Shown here: piece by piece, positions 53,748 to 62,159 of the stretch
How positions within the stretch are numbered: position 1 is the stretch's first letter
How the letters are laid out: the number at the start of each line of letters is the position of its first letter
NCBI RefSeq assembly: GCF_900113135.1
Contig: NZ_FOOH01000001.1
Coordinates: forward strand, 1 to 64,000
Direction: 5' to 3'
Source of the DNA: Salegentibacter agarivorans
GTDB taxonomy: Bacteria; Bacteroidota; Bacteroidia; Flavobacteriales; Flavobacteriaceae
DNA: 64,000 nucleotides
Made by a program: the position numbers and the translations under genes
Notes under the pieces: generated by a model
The model's input: the letters and a program-made list of their open reading frames with translations, nothing else
Told to the model about the DNA's origin: nothing
Databases searched by the model: none

Positions 53748-54752
53748 ATGAAGATTTTACGAAAAATGCTACTTCCTTTTGCTTTGTTGTACGGATTTGT
53801 AACCTGGAGCAGAAATTTCTTTTATAACTCTGGAATTCTAAAATCTAAATCTTATAAATTTCCAGTGTTATGTGTGGGAAATCTTAATGCAGGAGGAACC
53901 GGAAAATCTCCAATGATAGAATATTTGCTGAAGCTTTTACTACCTGAATTTAAAGTGGCTACGTTAAGCCGTGGATATAAACGAAGCAGCAAAGGTTATA
54001 GATTATTAAGCGGAACGGAAACTGCCACAGAAGCAGGGGATGAGCCTTTACAATTTAAAAGAAAGTTTAAAAATGCACTTATTGCGGTAGATGCCGACAG
54101 GCGGAATGGGATTGAAAAGCTTCAGCAAGAAAATGCTGAAATTGTTCTACTGGACGATGCTTTTCAGCATAGAAAAGTACAGGCTGGACTCAATATTTTA
54201 CTCACCGCTTACGGCGATCTCTATGTAAACGATTTTATGCTGCCCACCGGATATTTACGCGAACCTACAGTAGGTGCAGAACGCGCAAAAATAGTAGTTG
54301 TTACCAAGTGCCCTCCAAATCTCACCAAGACTGAAATGGAATCGATTAGAGTTAGGCTTAAATTACAGAATTATCAGCAGCTTTATTTCAGTTTTATTGA
54401 TTATGGGGAAGAAATTATTTCTGAAACTACAATAGCTCCCTTAAGCAGTTTAAAGGATAAAAATTTCACCCTCGTTACCGGAATAGCGAACCCTAAACCT
54501 CTCACAGATTACCTGGAAGCACAAGAACTTGATTTTAAACACCTCGCTTTTAACGATCATCATAATTTCACCAATACCGAAATAGTGCGTTTACAAAAGG
54601 AATCACTGCTTTTAACCACCGAGAAAGATTATGTTAGACTACGCGAGAATTTCGAAAATGGACAGCTATTTTATTTACCAGTAAAAACTTCATTTTTAAA
54701 TAAAGAAGAAGTTTTTAAACAGGAAATTTTGAGTTTTGCACATAAAAAATGA
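53748..54752 (+). CDS. lpxK: Tetraacyldisaccharide 4'-kinase (lipid A synthesis)
   Basis: 334 residues. N-terminal amphipathic helix, Walker A GNLNAGGTGKSP (about 44-55), DDAFQHRKV (Walker B-like and substrate motif) and TEKDYVRL near the C-terminus. It phosphorylates the 4' position of lipid A disaccharide at the inner membrane. The stop codon is part of the terminator hairpin. Confidence 0.95.
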   Translation: MKILRKMLLPFALLYGFVTWSRNFFYNSGILKSKSYKFPVLCVGNLNAGGTGKSPMIEYLLKLLLPEFKVATLSRGYKRSSKGYRLLSGTETATEAGDEPLQFKRKFKNALIAVDADRRNGIEKLQQENAEIVLLDDAFQHRKVQAGLNILLTAYGDLYVNDFMLPTGYLREPTVGAERAKIVVVTKCPPNLTKTEMESIRVRLKLQNYQQLYFSFIDYGEEIISETTIAPLSSLKDKNFTLVTGIANPKPLTDYLEAQELDFKHLAFNDHHNFTNTEIVRLQKESLLLTTEKDYVRLRENFENGQLFYLPVKTSFLNKEEVFKQEILSFAHKK

Positions 54753-54775
54753 GGTGAGTTCACACCTCATTTTTT
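54744..54775. terminator. Terminator overlapping the lpxK stop
   Basis: AAAAAATGAGGTG (54744-54756) pairs with CACCTCATTTTTT (54763-54775), 13 bp, loop 6 bases. The lpxK stop TGA (54750-54752) lies in the 5' arm, so translating ribosomes could disrupt it. Confidence 0.85.
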
Positions 54776-54858
54776 ATTTTGGCTAATTCAAACTATATAT
54801 GTTTTTCTTTGATATATAATTCAATTAAGCCTGAATTTACAAAGCGCGTGCCAAAGGA

Positions 54859-57084
54859 TTAAACAGCACTTTCCCTAATTGCTAATTGTCTGTTAATTTT
54901 AAGGAAGAATTCTTCAGTTTTATAGGGTTTTGGGATAATATCACTAAAGCCATTTAAGAAAAATTCATCAAGGTTTTCATCTAAAGTTACTGCGGTTAGC
55001 GCAACGATAGGAATTTCAGAATTAAATTTCCTGATCTCTTTTGTAGCTTCAATCCCACTAATTCCCGGCATATGGATATCCATTAAAATAAGATCGTAGT
55101 CTTTTTCTTTTGTTTTTTCTATCGCGATAGTTCCATTATCTGCCACCTCACAAGTTACCCCTTGCTTTTCTAAAATCTTGCGGGTAATCATTTGGTTTAT
55201 CTTATTGTCTTCCACAATAAGAATATTTTTTCCATCTAATTTATCTTCTAGGGGCTCGGCTTCAATTCTTGGGCTGTTATTAAGTTGATTTTCAACCTCT
55301 TTTGCTTCAAATTTTAACTGAAAAGCAAAAGTAGATCCTTCGCCTAAATCGCTTTTTAATTCTATCTCACTACCCAGTAAACTTAGTAAGTTTTTCACAA
55401 TAGAAAGACCTAAACCTGTTCCTCCAAACTTGCGGTTAATTTGAGTAGAACCCTGGGTGAAATTTTCAAAAATAGCTTTCTGTTTCTCCTTACTTATGCC
55501 TTCCCCATTATCTTTTATTTCAAAATCCAGCAGCACAAAGTTCCCTTCCCGACTGTTTTTAGAAACATTAATCCAAATATCACCGTCTTCAGTAAATTTT
55601 ATGGAGTTCCCGATAAGATTTATAAGAATCTGGGAAATTTTTAGCGGATCGCCTTTTAATTCATGCGGAATAGAATCATCGTAATTAAAATGGATTTTGG
55701 TATTTTTTTCATCAGCCGAATTTTTTAGAGCTACCAAAACATCCGAAATTCGTTTTTTAAGATCAAAAGAAGCTTCCATAATCTCCACTTTGTTCGCTTC
55801 TAATTTGTTTAGATCTAATATATTATTGATAAGTGAAAGCAGGTATTCCCCAGAAAATTTTAGCGAATTAAGATGTTCTTTTTGATTTTCGGTAGGGCTT
55901 TCTTCTAACAATAAATGGGTGAGGCCCGTTACTGCATATAAAGGAGTTCTTAACTCGTGGGTAATTGTAGAGAGAAATTGCGCCTTAGCCAGCGAAGCTT
56001 TTTCGGCATTTTCCTTGGCTTTTGTAAGTTCAGCATTTTTCTTTTGCAGCAACTCATTAGCGCGGGCTCTTAAATTATTATTCTTATATAGGGAAAGAGT
56101 TAAAAGTGATAAAATAGTGATAAGAGCCACACTTAAAATTGTGGTTAGCTTATTCACTTTTAAATTTCTTTCCTGTTCTGCGTTTTGAAGACTTAATTCA
56201 TTTAGGCTACTTTGTAACGCATCTACACCGTACCTGGCATTAACCTGTTCGGCCAGTACTGCATTATTCATAGCGATTATAGAGTCCTTACGGGCAAAAC
56301 TTTTTTGTAAAAAAACTAATGAAGATTCAAAGTCTCCGGTTTCTTCGTATAGCTTACTCATTAGTTTATTGGCAGACATAATCATCCCGCCAAAATTTTG
56401 AGCATAGGCAATCTCTAAAACACGTTTATTATTTTCTTTGGCTAATGCATAATTTTTTAATTCTAAATGAGCCCGGGCAGTATAATAATAGAGGCGAGAA
56501 AGTTCATATTTCTTATCGGTCTCTGAAAGGGTGGTCCTTGCCTGCTGAAGAAGATTTAATGCTTTTGCTGGTTCATTTTCAGTATTAAGGATTATGATGG
56601 CACGGTTTAAATTTACAATACCAAGGTATACTTCGTTATCTAGTTTTAGATATATTTCTTCAGCAAGATTCAGGTAGCGATTGGCTCTTTCCTTATCTTT
56701 TTGCCCCATTAAAATCTTGGCAAAATTCACATAACTATATGCCAAACCATTTTGGTCTTCAATATCTCTTTGAATCGAAATTGCTCGTTGCAGCTCGGTA
56801 ATGGCTTTATCAAAATCGTGCCTTAAGTAATAAAGTTTGGCGAGAATACTGCTGGAGAGTGCAATAGCACGTTTATCGTTAATAGATTTTGAAAGTTCCA
56901 GGGAAGAATTTAACTGCTCAATAGCATTATCAAAATCTAGCATATTTACCGAAACTTCGGCATCGTTAAGTAATTGTTGAATTCTCTCGTTAGTTATTTG
57001 AGAATCTTCGGTTTCATCTTGCTGAATTGCATAAGCGAACGAGCACCAAAATGCGAGAAGTAGTATAAGAGTAAAGTTCTTCAT
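54859..57084 (-). CDS. Hybrid histidine kinase with periplasmic TPR domain
   Basis: 741 residues. Signal peptide 1-19, TPR repeats in the periplasm (about 30-270), one membrane helix (312-332), coiled-coil (340-370), HisKA with phospho-His376 (STITHELRTPL), ATPase with GNSIKF and GGTGLGLSIVK (554-564), and a C-terminal receiver with Asp669 (LMDIHMPG). The phosphate would pass from His376 to Asp669 and then to an unknown phosphotransfer protein. No output regulator is adjacent; the NtrC-like protein at 7030 is distant. Confidence 0.95.
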   Translation of the reverse strand: MKNFTLILLLAFWCSFAYAIQQDETEDSQITNERIQQLLNDAEVSVNMLDFDNAIEQLNSSLELSKSINDKRAIALSSSILAKLYYLRHDFDKAITELQRAISIQRDIEDQNGLAYSYVNFAKILMGQKDKERANRYLNLAEEIYLKLDNEVYLGIVNLNRAIIILNTENEPAKALNLLQQARTTLSETDKKYELSRLYYYTARAHLELKNYALAKENNKRVLEIAYAQNFGGMIMSANKLMSKLYEETGDFESSLVFLQKSFARKDSIIAMNNAVLAEQVNARYGVDALQSSLNELSLQNAEQERNLKVNKLTTILSVALITILSLLTLSLYKNNNLRARANELLQKKNAELTKAKENAEKASLAKAQFLSTITHELRTPLYAVTGLTHLLLEESPTENQKEHLNSLKFSGEYLLSLINNILDLNKLEANKVEIMEASFDLKKRISDVLVALKNSADEKNTKIHFNYDDSIPHELKGDPLKISQILINLIGNSIKFTEDGDIWINVSKNSREGNFVLLDFEIKDNGEGISKEKQKAIFENFTQGSTQINRKFGGTGLGLSIVKNLLSLLGSEIELKSDLGEGSTFAFQLKFEAKEVENQLNNSPRIEAEPLEDKLDGKNILIVEDNKINQMITRKILEKQGVTCEVADNGTIAIEKTKEKDYDLILMDIHMPGISGIEATKEIRKFNSEIPIVALTAVTLDENLDEFFLNGFSDIIPKPYKTEEFFLKINRQLAIRESAV

Positions 57085-57124
57085 TCGGGAAATTCAGCTA
57101 AAAGCTTAATTGAGATAAATATAG

Positions 57125-58135
57125 TTATTTATCATTAACGATAGAAATTAAATCGATAAGACGACTGGAATACCCGATTTCATTATCATACCAGCCAATT
57201 ATCTTAATTAATTTCCCATCAATTACCGACGTCATTTGAGCATCAAAAATACAGGAATGCGGATTATTATTAATATCAATAGATACTATTGGATCTTCGG
57301 TATAACTAAGAATTCCCTTTAACGAACTGTCTGACGCTTTTTTGAAGATTTTATTGATTTCTTCAATATTGGTCTGTTTGCTTACATTAATCGTCATATC
57401 GGTTAGAGAGCCATTAGGTACGGGAACTCTAATTCCGCAGCCACCAATAACATCACTAATATCAGGAAAAATGCCAGTTAAGGCTTTTGCTGCTCCCGTG
57501 GTTGTTGGGATTATAGATTGAGCGGCGGCCCGGCTTCTTCTTAAGTCGCGATGAGGTTTATCGTGTAAACTTTGGTCTGAAGTATACGAATGTATCGTGG
57601 TGATATAAGCCTGTTGGACTTTAAAATTTTCGTGAATTAACTTCAACATTGGCGCTGCGTTATTAGTGGTACAGCTGGCATTAGATATTATTTTTTCAGT
57701 GCCGTCCAGGATATGTTCATTTACTCCTAAAACCACCATTTTAATTTCTTCGTCTTCTGGTGGAACCGATAGAATCACTTTTTTCGCTCCATTTTCAATG
57801 TGATGCTGAAGATCTTTAGCGGTTTTAAACTTTCCTGTAGATTCTACTACTGTATCAACCTTATAATATGCACTCCAATCTATGTCTTGTGGATGAGCAT
57901 AATTTAAAAGTGGAATTGATTGCCCATTAACAATTATATTATTTCCTTCTGAAGAAATTTCCGCGGGAGAAACACCGTGAATACTATCGTATTTTAATAA
58001 ATGAGCAAGGGTTTTAGCATCGGTGAGGTCGTTTATTGCAACCACATTGATGCTCTTATTTTCGATTAAAAGTCTAAAAAGGCTACGTCCAATACGGCCA
58101 AAACCGTTTATGGCAATATTGATGCTTTTGTTCAT
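57125..58135 (-). CDS. gap: Glyceraldehyde-3-phosphate dehydrogenase, type I
   Basis: 336 residues. NAD site INGFGRIGR (9-17), catalytic Cys154 in SNASCTTNNAAP, where the more common CTTNCLAP second Cys is Asn, and HSYTSDQ. Asp after the second strand (INDLTD) suggests NAD use. Glycolysis or gluconeogenesis in the cytosol. It is 17 bases downstream of lipA, so they share a transcript. Confidence 0.95.
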   Translation of the reverse strand: MNKSINIAINGFGRIGRSLFRLLIENKSINVVAINDLTDAKTLAHLLKYDSIHGVSPAEISSEGNNIIVNGQSIPLLNYAHPQDIDWSAYYKVDTVVESTGKFKTAKDLQHHIENGAKKVILSVPPEDEEIKMVVLGVNEHILDGTEKIISNASCTTNNAAPMLKLIHENFKVQQAYITTIHSYTSDQSLHDKPHRDLRRSRAAAQSIIPTTTGAAKALTGIFPDISDVIGGCGIRVPVPNGSLTDMTINVSKQTNIEEINKIFKKASDSSLKGILSYTEDPIVSIDINNNPHSCIFDAQMTSVIDGKLIKIIGWYDNEIGYSSRLIDLISIVNDK

Positions 58136-58152
58136 TTATTTCAGAAAAAAAC

Positions 58153-59031
58153 TTAGTCGATATGTTTGTGTGCTTTGTAAGAAGAGCGAACCAAGGCGCT
58201 ACTTTCTACATGCCGAAATCCCAGATCAAGACCAATAGCTTCGTATTTCTTAAACTGGTCTGGTGTAATAAATTGCTTTACCGGTAAATGTTTTTTACTG
58301 GGCTGCAGGTACTGGCCTATAGTAACCACATCTACATCTACACTTCTAAGATCGTGCAGGGTTTGAATAACTTCATCTTCCTGTTCGCCGAGACCGAGCA
58401 TAATTCCAGATTTAGTTCTATTAACTCCCTGTTGCTTTAAGTATCTAAGCACTTCAAGACTGCGATCGTATTTTGCCTGGATCCTCACTTCACGGGTTAA
58501 TCTTTTTACGGTCTCCATGTTATGAGATACAACTTCTGGCATTACTTCTACAATTCTATCTAAATTACGCTCATTTCCCTGGAAATCTGGGACAAGGGTT
58601 TCAAGTGTGGTTTCAGGATTCATCCGGCGAATCGCCTTTACGGTTTCTGCCCAAATAATAGAACCCATATCTTTAAGATCGTCGCGGTCTACACTGGTTA
58701 CCACGGCGTGCTTAATACCCATAATTTTAATAGACCGGGCTACTTTTTCTGGTTCGTCCCAATCTACTGTTTCAGGGCGGCCGGTTTTTACACCACAAAA
58801 TCCGCAGGAACGGGTACAAACATTTCCTAAAATCATAAAAGTAGCGGTACCTTCACTCCAGCATTCCCCCATATTTGGGCAACTACCCGACGTACAAATG
58901 GTGTGCAAATCGTATTTGTCTACCAGGCTGCGAAGTTCGGTGTATTTTTTTCCGGTTGGAAGTTTTACCCTTAACCATTTTGGTTTGGCTTTTGGCTTTT
59001 CTTTTACTGGGCTTATAGTGTCTGTACTCAT
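58153..59031 (-). CDS. lipA: Lipoyl synthase
   Basis: 292 residues. Radical SAM cluster Cys72-x3-Cys76-x2-Cys79 (CTRSCGFC), auxiliary cluster Cys46, Cys51, Cys57, and the C-terminal RSSY that supplies the Ser ligand. It inserts two sulfurs into octanoyl groups on lipoyl domains, using two iron-sulfur clusters. Promoter box TATCTTTG at 59049-59056. Followed by gap. Confidence 0.97.
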   Translation of the reverse strand: MSTDTISPVKEKPKAKPKWLRVKLPTGKKYTELRSLVDKYDLHTICTSGSCPNMGECWSEGTATFMILGNVCTRSCGFCGVKTGRPETVDWDEPEKVARSIKIMGIKHAVVTSVDRDDLKDMGSIIWAETVKAIRRMNPETTLETLVPDFQGNERNLDRIVEVMPEVVSHNMETVKRLTREVRIQAKYDRSLEVLRYLKQQGVNRTKSGIMLGLGEQEDEVIQTLHDLRSVDVDVVTIGQYLQPSKKHLPVKQFITPDQFKKYEAIGLDLGFRHVESSALVRSSYKAHKHID

Positions 59032-59048
59032 AGCAAAAATCTAGGTTT

Positions 59049-59056
59049 CAAAGATA
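59049..59056 (-). promoter_or_regulatory. -7 promoter element of lipA-gap
   Basis: Minus-strand TATCTTTG, perfect -7 box, with a TTTA about 20 bases upstream. It is 17 bases before the lipA ATG. Confidence 0.6.
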
Positions 59057-59104
59057 CAATAATCTACCGAACTGCATAAATTAGAACGTTAAGTCGGTAA
59101 TAAC

Positions 59105-59677
59105 TTACACCGATTTTCGGGCTTCAATAATTTCAGCGAGTAACTTTTTAGCTCTCAGGAGTTTAATTTTCACATTGTTCATAGGTTCGTCAAGGCTCTG
59201 GGCTATTTCTTTATAAGATTTCTCCTGAAAATATCTAAGATTGATCACTTCCTGGTAATGAGGCTTCAGTTGTTTAATATCGGTAAGCAGTTGCGCTAAA
59301 TGTTGCTCGCTTATTAATTTATCTTCAATAGTAGGTGTTTCATCAGCAATACGGTACACCTTGTCATTTTGATCTGAAGTGGTTTGAGACCTTATAGAAG
59401 ACTTTTGCTTTCTAAGCATATCTACATGAATATTCTTTGAAATGGCAATAAGCCAGGTGCTAAAAGAATAATCTTCATCAAAGGTGTGAATTTTATTAAA
59501 TGCCTTGGAAAAAGTTTGAATGGTAATATCTTCAGATTCGTACGCGTTGCCGGTTTTTTTTAACTGAAAACCGTACACGTTATCCCAAAAGGTATCAAGC
59601 AAATAATTAAACGCTGATTGACTCCCTTTTTTGGCAGCTTTAATTTTGGTAAGTAGCAATTCGTGATTTATTTCCAA
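59105..59677 (-). CDS. Sigma-70 family (ECF-like) RNA polymerase sigma factor
   Basis: 190 residues from a TTG at 59677, MEINHELLLTKIKAAKKGSQ. A longer frame up to 59761 would overlap the glycosyltransferase by 94 bases and adds sequence (YPIWHIYSKQ) not expected in sigma factors. The TTG overlaps the glycosyltransferase stop by 10 bases (TTGGAAATAA). Region 2 has DNVYGFQLKKTGNAYESEDI; region 4 has LKPHYQEVINLRYFQEKSYKEIAQSL. No anti-sigma gene is adjacent. Third gene of its operon. Confidence 0.92.
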   Translation of the reverse strand: MEINHELLLTKIKAAKKGSQSAFNYLLDTFWDNVYGFQLKKTGNAYESEDITIQTFSKAFNKIHTFDEDYSFSTWLIAISKNIHVDMLRKQKSSIRSQTTSDQNDKVYRIADETPTIEDKLISEQHLAQLLTDIKQLKPHYQEVINLRYFQEKSYKEIAQSLDEPMNNVKIKLLRAKKLLAEIIEARKSV

Positions 59678-60771
59678 TGCGTAGGTTTTGAAACGCTGTT
59701 TGCTATAAATATGCCAAATTGGGTAAATATTAAAAATACTTCTAAAAACGGAAATAACCAAACCACATCTGTCTCCTCAAGTTTTTTTGCCGATTTAGCG
59801 TAGACCACCGCCTGTACCAGTAATATGAATACTGCAACTCCTAAAACAAGTTGCCATTGAAATTGAATTATTAATAATGCAGCTAATAAGATCCAGAAAA
59901 AGAATCTGGAAGCGTAAAATAAACCCAGTAAAACTTTATCTTTTGTTTTGTAAAAACCGGCTACTGAGGCGTGCCTTCTTTTTTGTTTAAACCAGGATTT
60001 TAAATCGGTTTTTGGGACACTTCGTGTGCTTGCTTCGGGATGATGACAAATAAAAGTATTCTCTTCGTTGCCTCCTTCATTTACAAAAAGATCATCGTCC
60101 CCGGAACGTAAGTGCAAATGATTAGCAAAGCCTTTTTGGTCATAAAACTGTCTGGAGGTATAAGCGAGATTTCTGCCTACACCCATATACGGATTTCCTA
60201 ATTTTGCATAAGAAAAATATTGAATAGCGGTGAGTAAAGTTTCAAACCGAATAAGCTTGTTAAGTAAAGATTTACTGTTTTTAAAATAACCACCGTAACC
60301 TAAAACAATACTTTTTTCTTCCACAAATCCGGCAGCCATATGGGTAATCCAGTTTCGGCTTTGTGGCGCGCAATCGGCATCGGTAAATATTAAATAAGGA
60401 TTTTTCGCTTTTTTAATTCCAAGCGTCAGTGCATACTTTTTATTAGCCCAAAAAGCTTCGTTATTCTGAACATCTACCAGTTTCACTCGGCCATCCAGGG
60501 CCTGGAAATTTTCAATAACTTCTAAAGTTTCATCGTGGGAAGCATCATTAATCACGATAACTTCAAAATCGGGATAATCCTGATCCAGGATAGGAGGAAG
60601 GAAGTTTCTAAGATTTTCTGCTTCGTTTTTTGCACAAACTATTACCGAAACAGGCAGGTTCAATTTCCCGGGCTTTTTGGGGGTGTTGTTGGCAAATGCG
60701 AAAAAGGCCAGGTAATAGGCCAGGATAATTAAGGAAAATAATAAGAAGAATCCCAGTAAAAGTGTTGCCAT
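59668..60771 (-). CDS. Membrane glycosyltransferase, family 2
   Basis: 367 residues. N-terminal membrane helix (about 5-27), GT-A domain from 38 with SVIVCAKNEAENL, the nucleotide-sugar Asp motifs VINDASHDETL and LIFTDADCAP (DxD), and C-terminal membrane helices (about 278-350). Such enzymes add sugars to lipid carriers or polysaccharide at the inner membrane; donor and acceptor unknown. Preceded by a small Cys-rich protein (5 bases) and followed by the sigma factor. Confidence 0.9.
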   Translation of the reverse strand: MATLLLGFFLLFSLIILAYYLAFFAFANNTPKKPGKLNLPVSVIVCAKNEAENLRNFLPPILDQDYPDFEVIVINDASHDETLEVIENFQALDGRVKLVDVQNNEAFWANKKYALTLGIKKAKNPYLIFTDADCAPQSRNWITHMAAGFVEEKSIVLGYGGYFKNSKSLLNKLIRFETLLTAIQYFSYAKLGNPYMGVGRNLAYTSRQFYDQKGFANHLHLRSGDDDLFVNEGGNEENTFICHHPEASTRSVPKTDLKSWFKQKRRHASVAGFYKTKDKVLLGLFYASRFFFWILLAALLIIQFQWQLVLGVAVFILLVQAVVYAKSAKKLEETDVVWLFPFLEVFLIFTQFGIFIANSVSKPTHWK

Positions 60772-60776
60772 TTAAT

Positions 60777-60986
60777 CTAATTAGCCGCTTTTTTTTCTCC
60801 AGAGCAATCAGACATTTCATCGGGTAATTTACCGCAAAAACTGCAGGCTTCACCTTCTTTATTTAAAAACGGACTTTGGCTTGCGCAGGTTCCTGCAAAT
60901 TTACCGTCCTTCTTTCCCCATATTTTTATGGCAATTCCGGCAAAGGCCAGTCCTAAAAGTACTATTGTTATTAATAATAATTTCAT
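60777..60986 (-). CDS. Small membrane-anchored Cys-rich protein
   Basis: 69 residues. One membrane helix (about 3-23, LLITIVLLGLAFAGIAIKIW) is followed by a short hydrophilic tail with four cysteines: GTCASQSP, EACSFCGKL and SDCSG. CxxC suggests a metal or redox site. Family unknown to me, though conserved in flavobacteria. First gene of the run to the sigma factor; promoter box TATTTTTG upstream. Confidence 0.75.
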   Translation of the reverse strand: MKLLLITIVLLGLAFAGIAIKIWGKKDGKFAGTCASQSPFLNKEGEACSFCGKLPDEMSDCSGEKKAAN

Positions 60987-61068
60987 AGCTATATTTTTCT
61001 AAAATCGCTTTTTTAGAGCAGATTTTTATTTTAATAATTCCCGAAAATTATCGGGCGTATTACTAATG

Positions 61069-61076
61069 CAAAAATA
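61069..61076 (-). promoter_or_regulatory. -7 promoter element of the small-protein/glycosyltransferase/sigma operon
   Basis: Minus-strand TATTTTTG with TTTT about 20 bases upstream. The leader to the ATG at 60986 is about 80 bases. Confidence 0.55.
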
Positions 61077-61217
61077 ACAATAAAATGACGTTTGGGAAAA
61101 TTAGAGCGCATATTAGTATAAGCTTTACATACTTTAACTAAAATTTAATCGTAAAACCCTAAAAATGTCGAGATTAGAGAATAAATTAGTTCGATTAAAC
61201 TACTAAAAACTAAATTT

Positions 61218-61838
61218 ATGAAAACTAAAATTTTAATAATTCTTCTGGCAGTTTTTGCTTTCAGTTTTACTTCTTGTGAAGATACCAAAAAGAAAGAAGA
61301 AGAAAAAGCTAAAATGGAGCAGCAGGAAGCCGAACGCCAGGCTGAAATGGCTGCAGAAGAAGAACGGATGGAAATGGAGTCTAACAGTATTGCTGCAAAA
61401 GCAATGGAGACCGATTCTTTAAGCACTCTTGTAAGTGCATTACAAAATGCTGATTTAGCTGATACTTTTACCGAAGATGAAGGCCCATATACGGTTTTTG
61501 CTCCCACCAATAGCGCTTTTGAAAAAGTTGACGAGGCTACAATGGATGAATTGATGAAGAGTGAAAATCAAGACCAATTAGCTACTGTCTTAAAATACCA
61601 TGTGATAGATGATGAAATAACAGCTTCAGATCTAAGCCAAATGATTGAAGATGGCGAAGGAGAAGCAAGTATTTCTACCTTGGATGGTGCTGAACTTAAG
61701 GTAATGAGGGAAGGGGACAATATTGTTTTGCAAGATGAAAATGGAAACAAAGCAACTATTATTGCTACAGATATTGAAGCCTCTAACGGAATGGTGCACC
61801 TAATAGATGGGGTGGTAATGAAGAAAAAAGAATCTTAG
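61218..61838 (+). CDS. Fasciclin-domain lipoprotein
   Basis: 206 residues, lipobox ending at Cys20 (SFTSC). A charged coiled linker (25-60, rich in Glu, Lys, Met) leads to one FAS1 domain, about 65-203, with the family boxes TVFAPTNSAFEKV and VHLIDGVVM. FAS1 domains mediate adhesion or ligand binding at the cell surface. Single gene, with its own terminator. Confidence 0.93.
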   Translation: MKTKILIILLAVFAFSFTSCEDTKKKEEEKAKMEQQEAERQAEMAAEEERMEMESNSIAAKAMETDSLSTLVSALQNADLADTFTEDEGPYTVFAPTNSAFEKVDEATMDELMKSENQDQLATVLKYHVIDDEITASDLSQMIEDGEGEASISTLDGAELKVMREGDNIVLQDENGNKATIIATDIEASNGMVHLIDGVVMKKKES

Positions 61839-61862
61839 TTAGATAAAAAGATTGATTTTGAA

Positions 61863-61901
61863 TAAAATCCACTGGTAATATTTTACCGGTGGATTTTTTT
61901 T
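61863..61901 (+). terminator. Terminator of the fasciclin gene
   Basis: A stem of about 15 bp with one mismatch (AAATCCAC...GTGGATTT) and a short AT loop, followed by TTTTTTTT. Confidence 0.85.
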
Positions 61902-61910
61902 GGAATTATT

Positions 61911-61952
61911 TTAAAAAAGAAAAGCTTCATTTTCTTTGCGGAAAATGAAGCT
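61911..61952 (-). terminator. Terminator downstream of the TPP riboswitch
   Basis: On the minus strand, a perfect 12-bp stem (61941-61952 with 61923-61934) with loop CGCAAA, then TTTCTTTTTT. A smaller hairpin, AAAGAC/GTCTTT, lies between it and the aptamer (61960-61980), as expected for a switchable terminator. Confidence 0.85.
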
Positions 61953-61984
61953 CTCTCTTAAAAGACAATAAAGTCTTTACAGAT

Positions 61985-62058
61985 TCAATATTTCCTACGC
62001 TGGGATTAACCAGATCAGGTTTTACGGGTATATCTCAGCCTAAGCACCCCGATATTGA
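61985..62058 (-). ncRNA. TPP riboswitch (THI element), orphan
   Basis: On the minus strand the conserved TPP aptamer is complete: GGGGTGC, GCTGAGATA, ACCCG, ACCTGATCTGG and CCCAGCGTAGGAAA, closed by a 7-bp P1 stem (62052-62058 with 61985-61991). A weak promoter-like box TATATTTA lies at 62064-62071. No gene follows on this strand for about 900 bases: next come its terminator, the fasciclin gene on the opposite strand, and only then the small-protein operon. So it is either a stand-alone RNA or part of the murB 3' UTR. Confidence 0.93.
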
Positions 62059-62159
62059 TTTTATAAATATAAGATTATTTTTGAATGTAAACTGCTAATT
62101 GTAAGTTAATTAAGGAAGTGGTTTTGTAGGGGAAGCGTTAATTTTTTTCCTACAAATAT

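Noticed and set aside
59678-59761. N-terminal extension of the sigma factor
   Set aside because: It lies inside the glycosyltransferase gene; the TTG at 59677 fits family length and overlap.
61896-61943. 15-codon frame in the TPP terminator (MKLFFFK...)
   Set aside because: Starts within the terminator stem and runs into the neighbouring terminator; chance.
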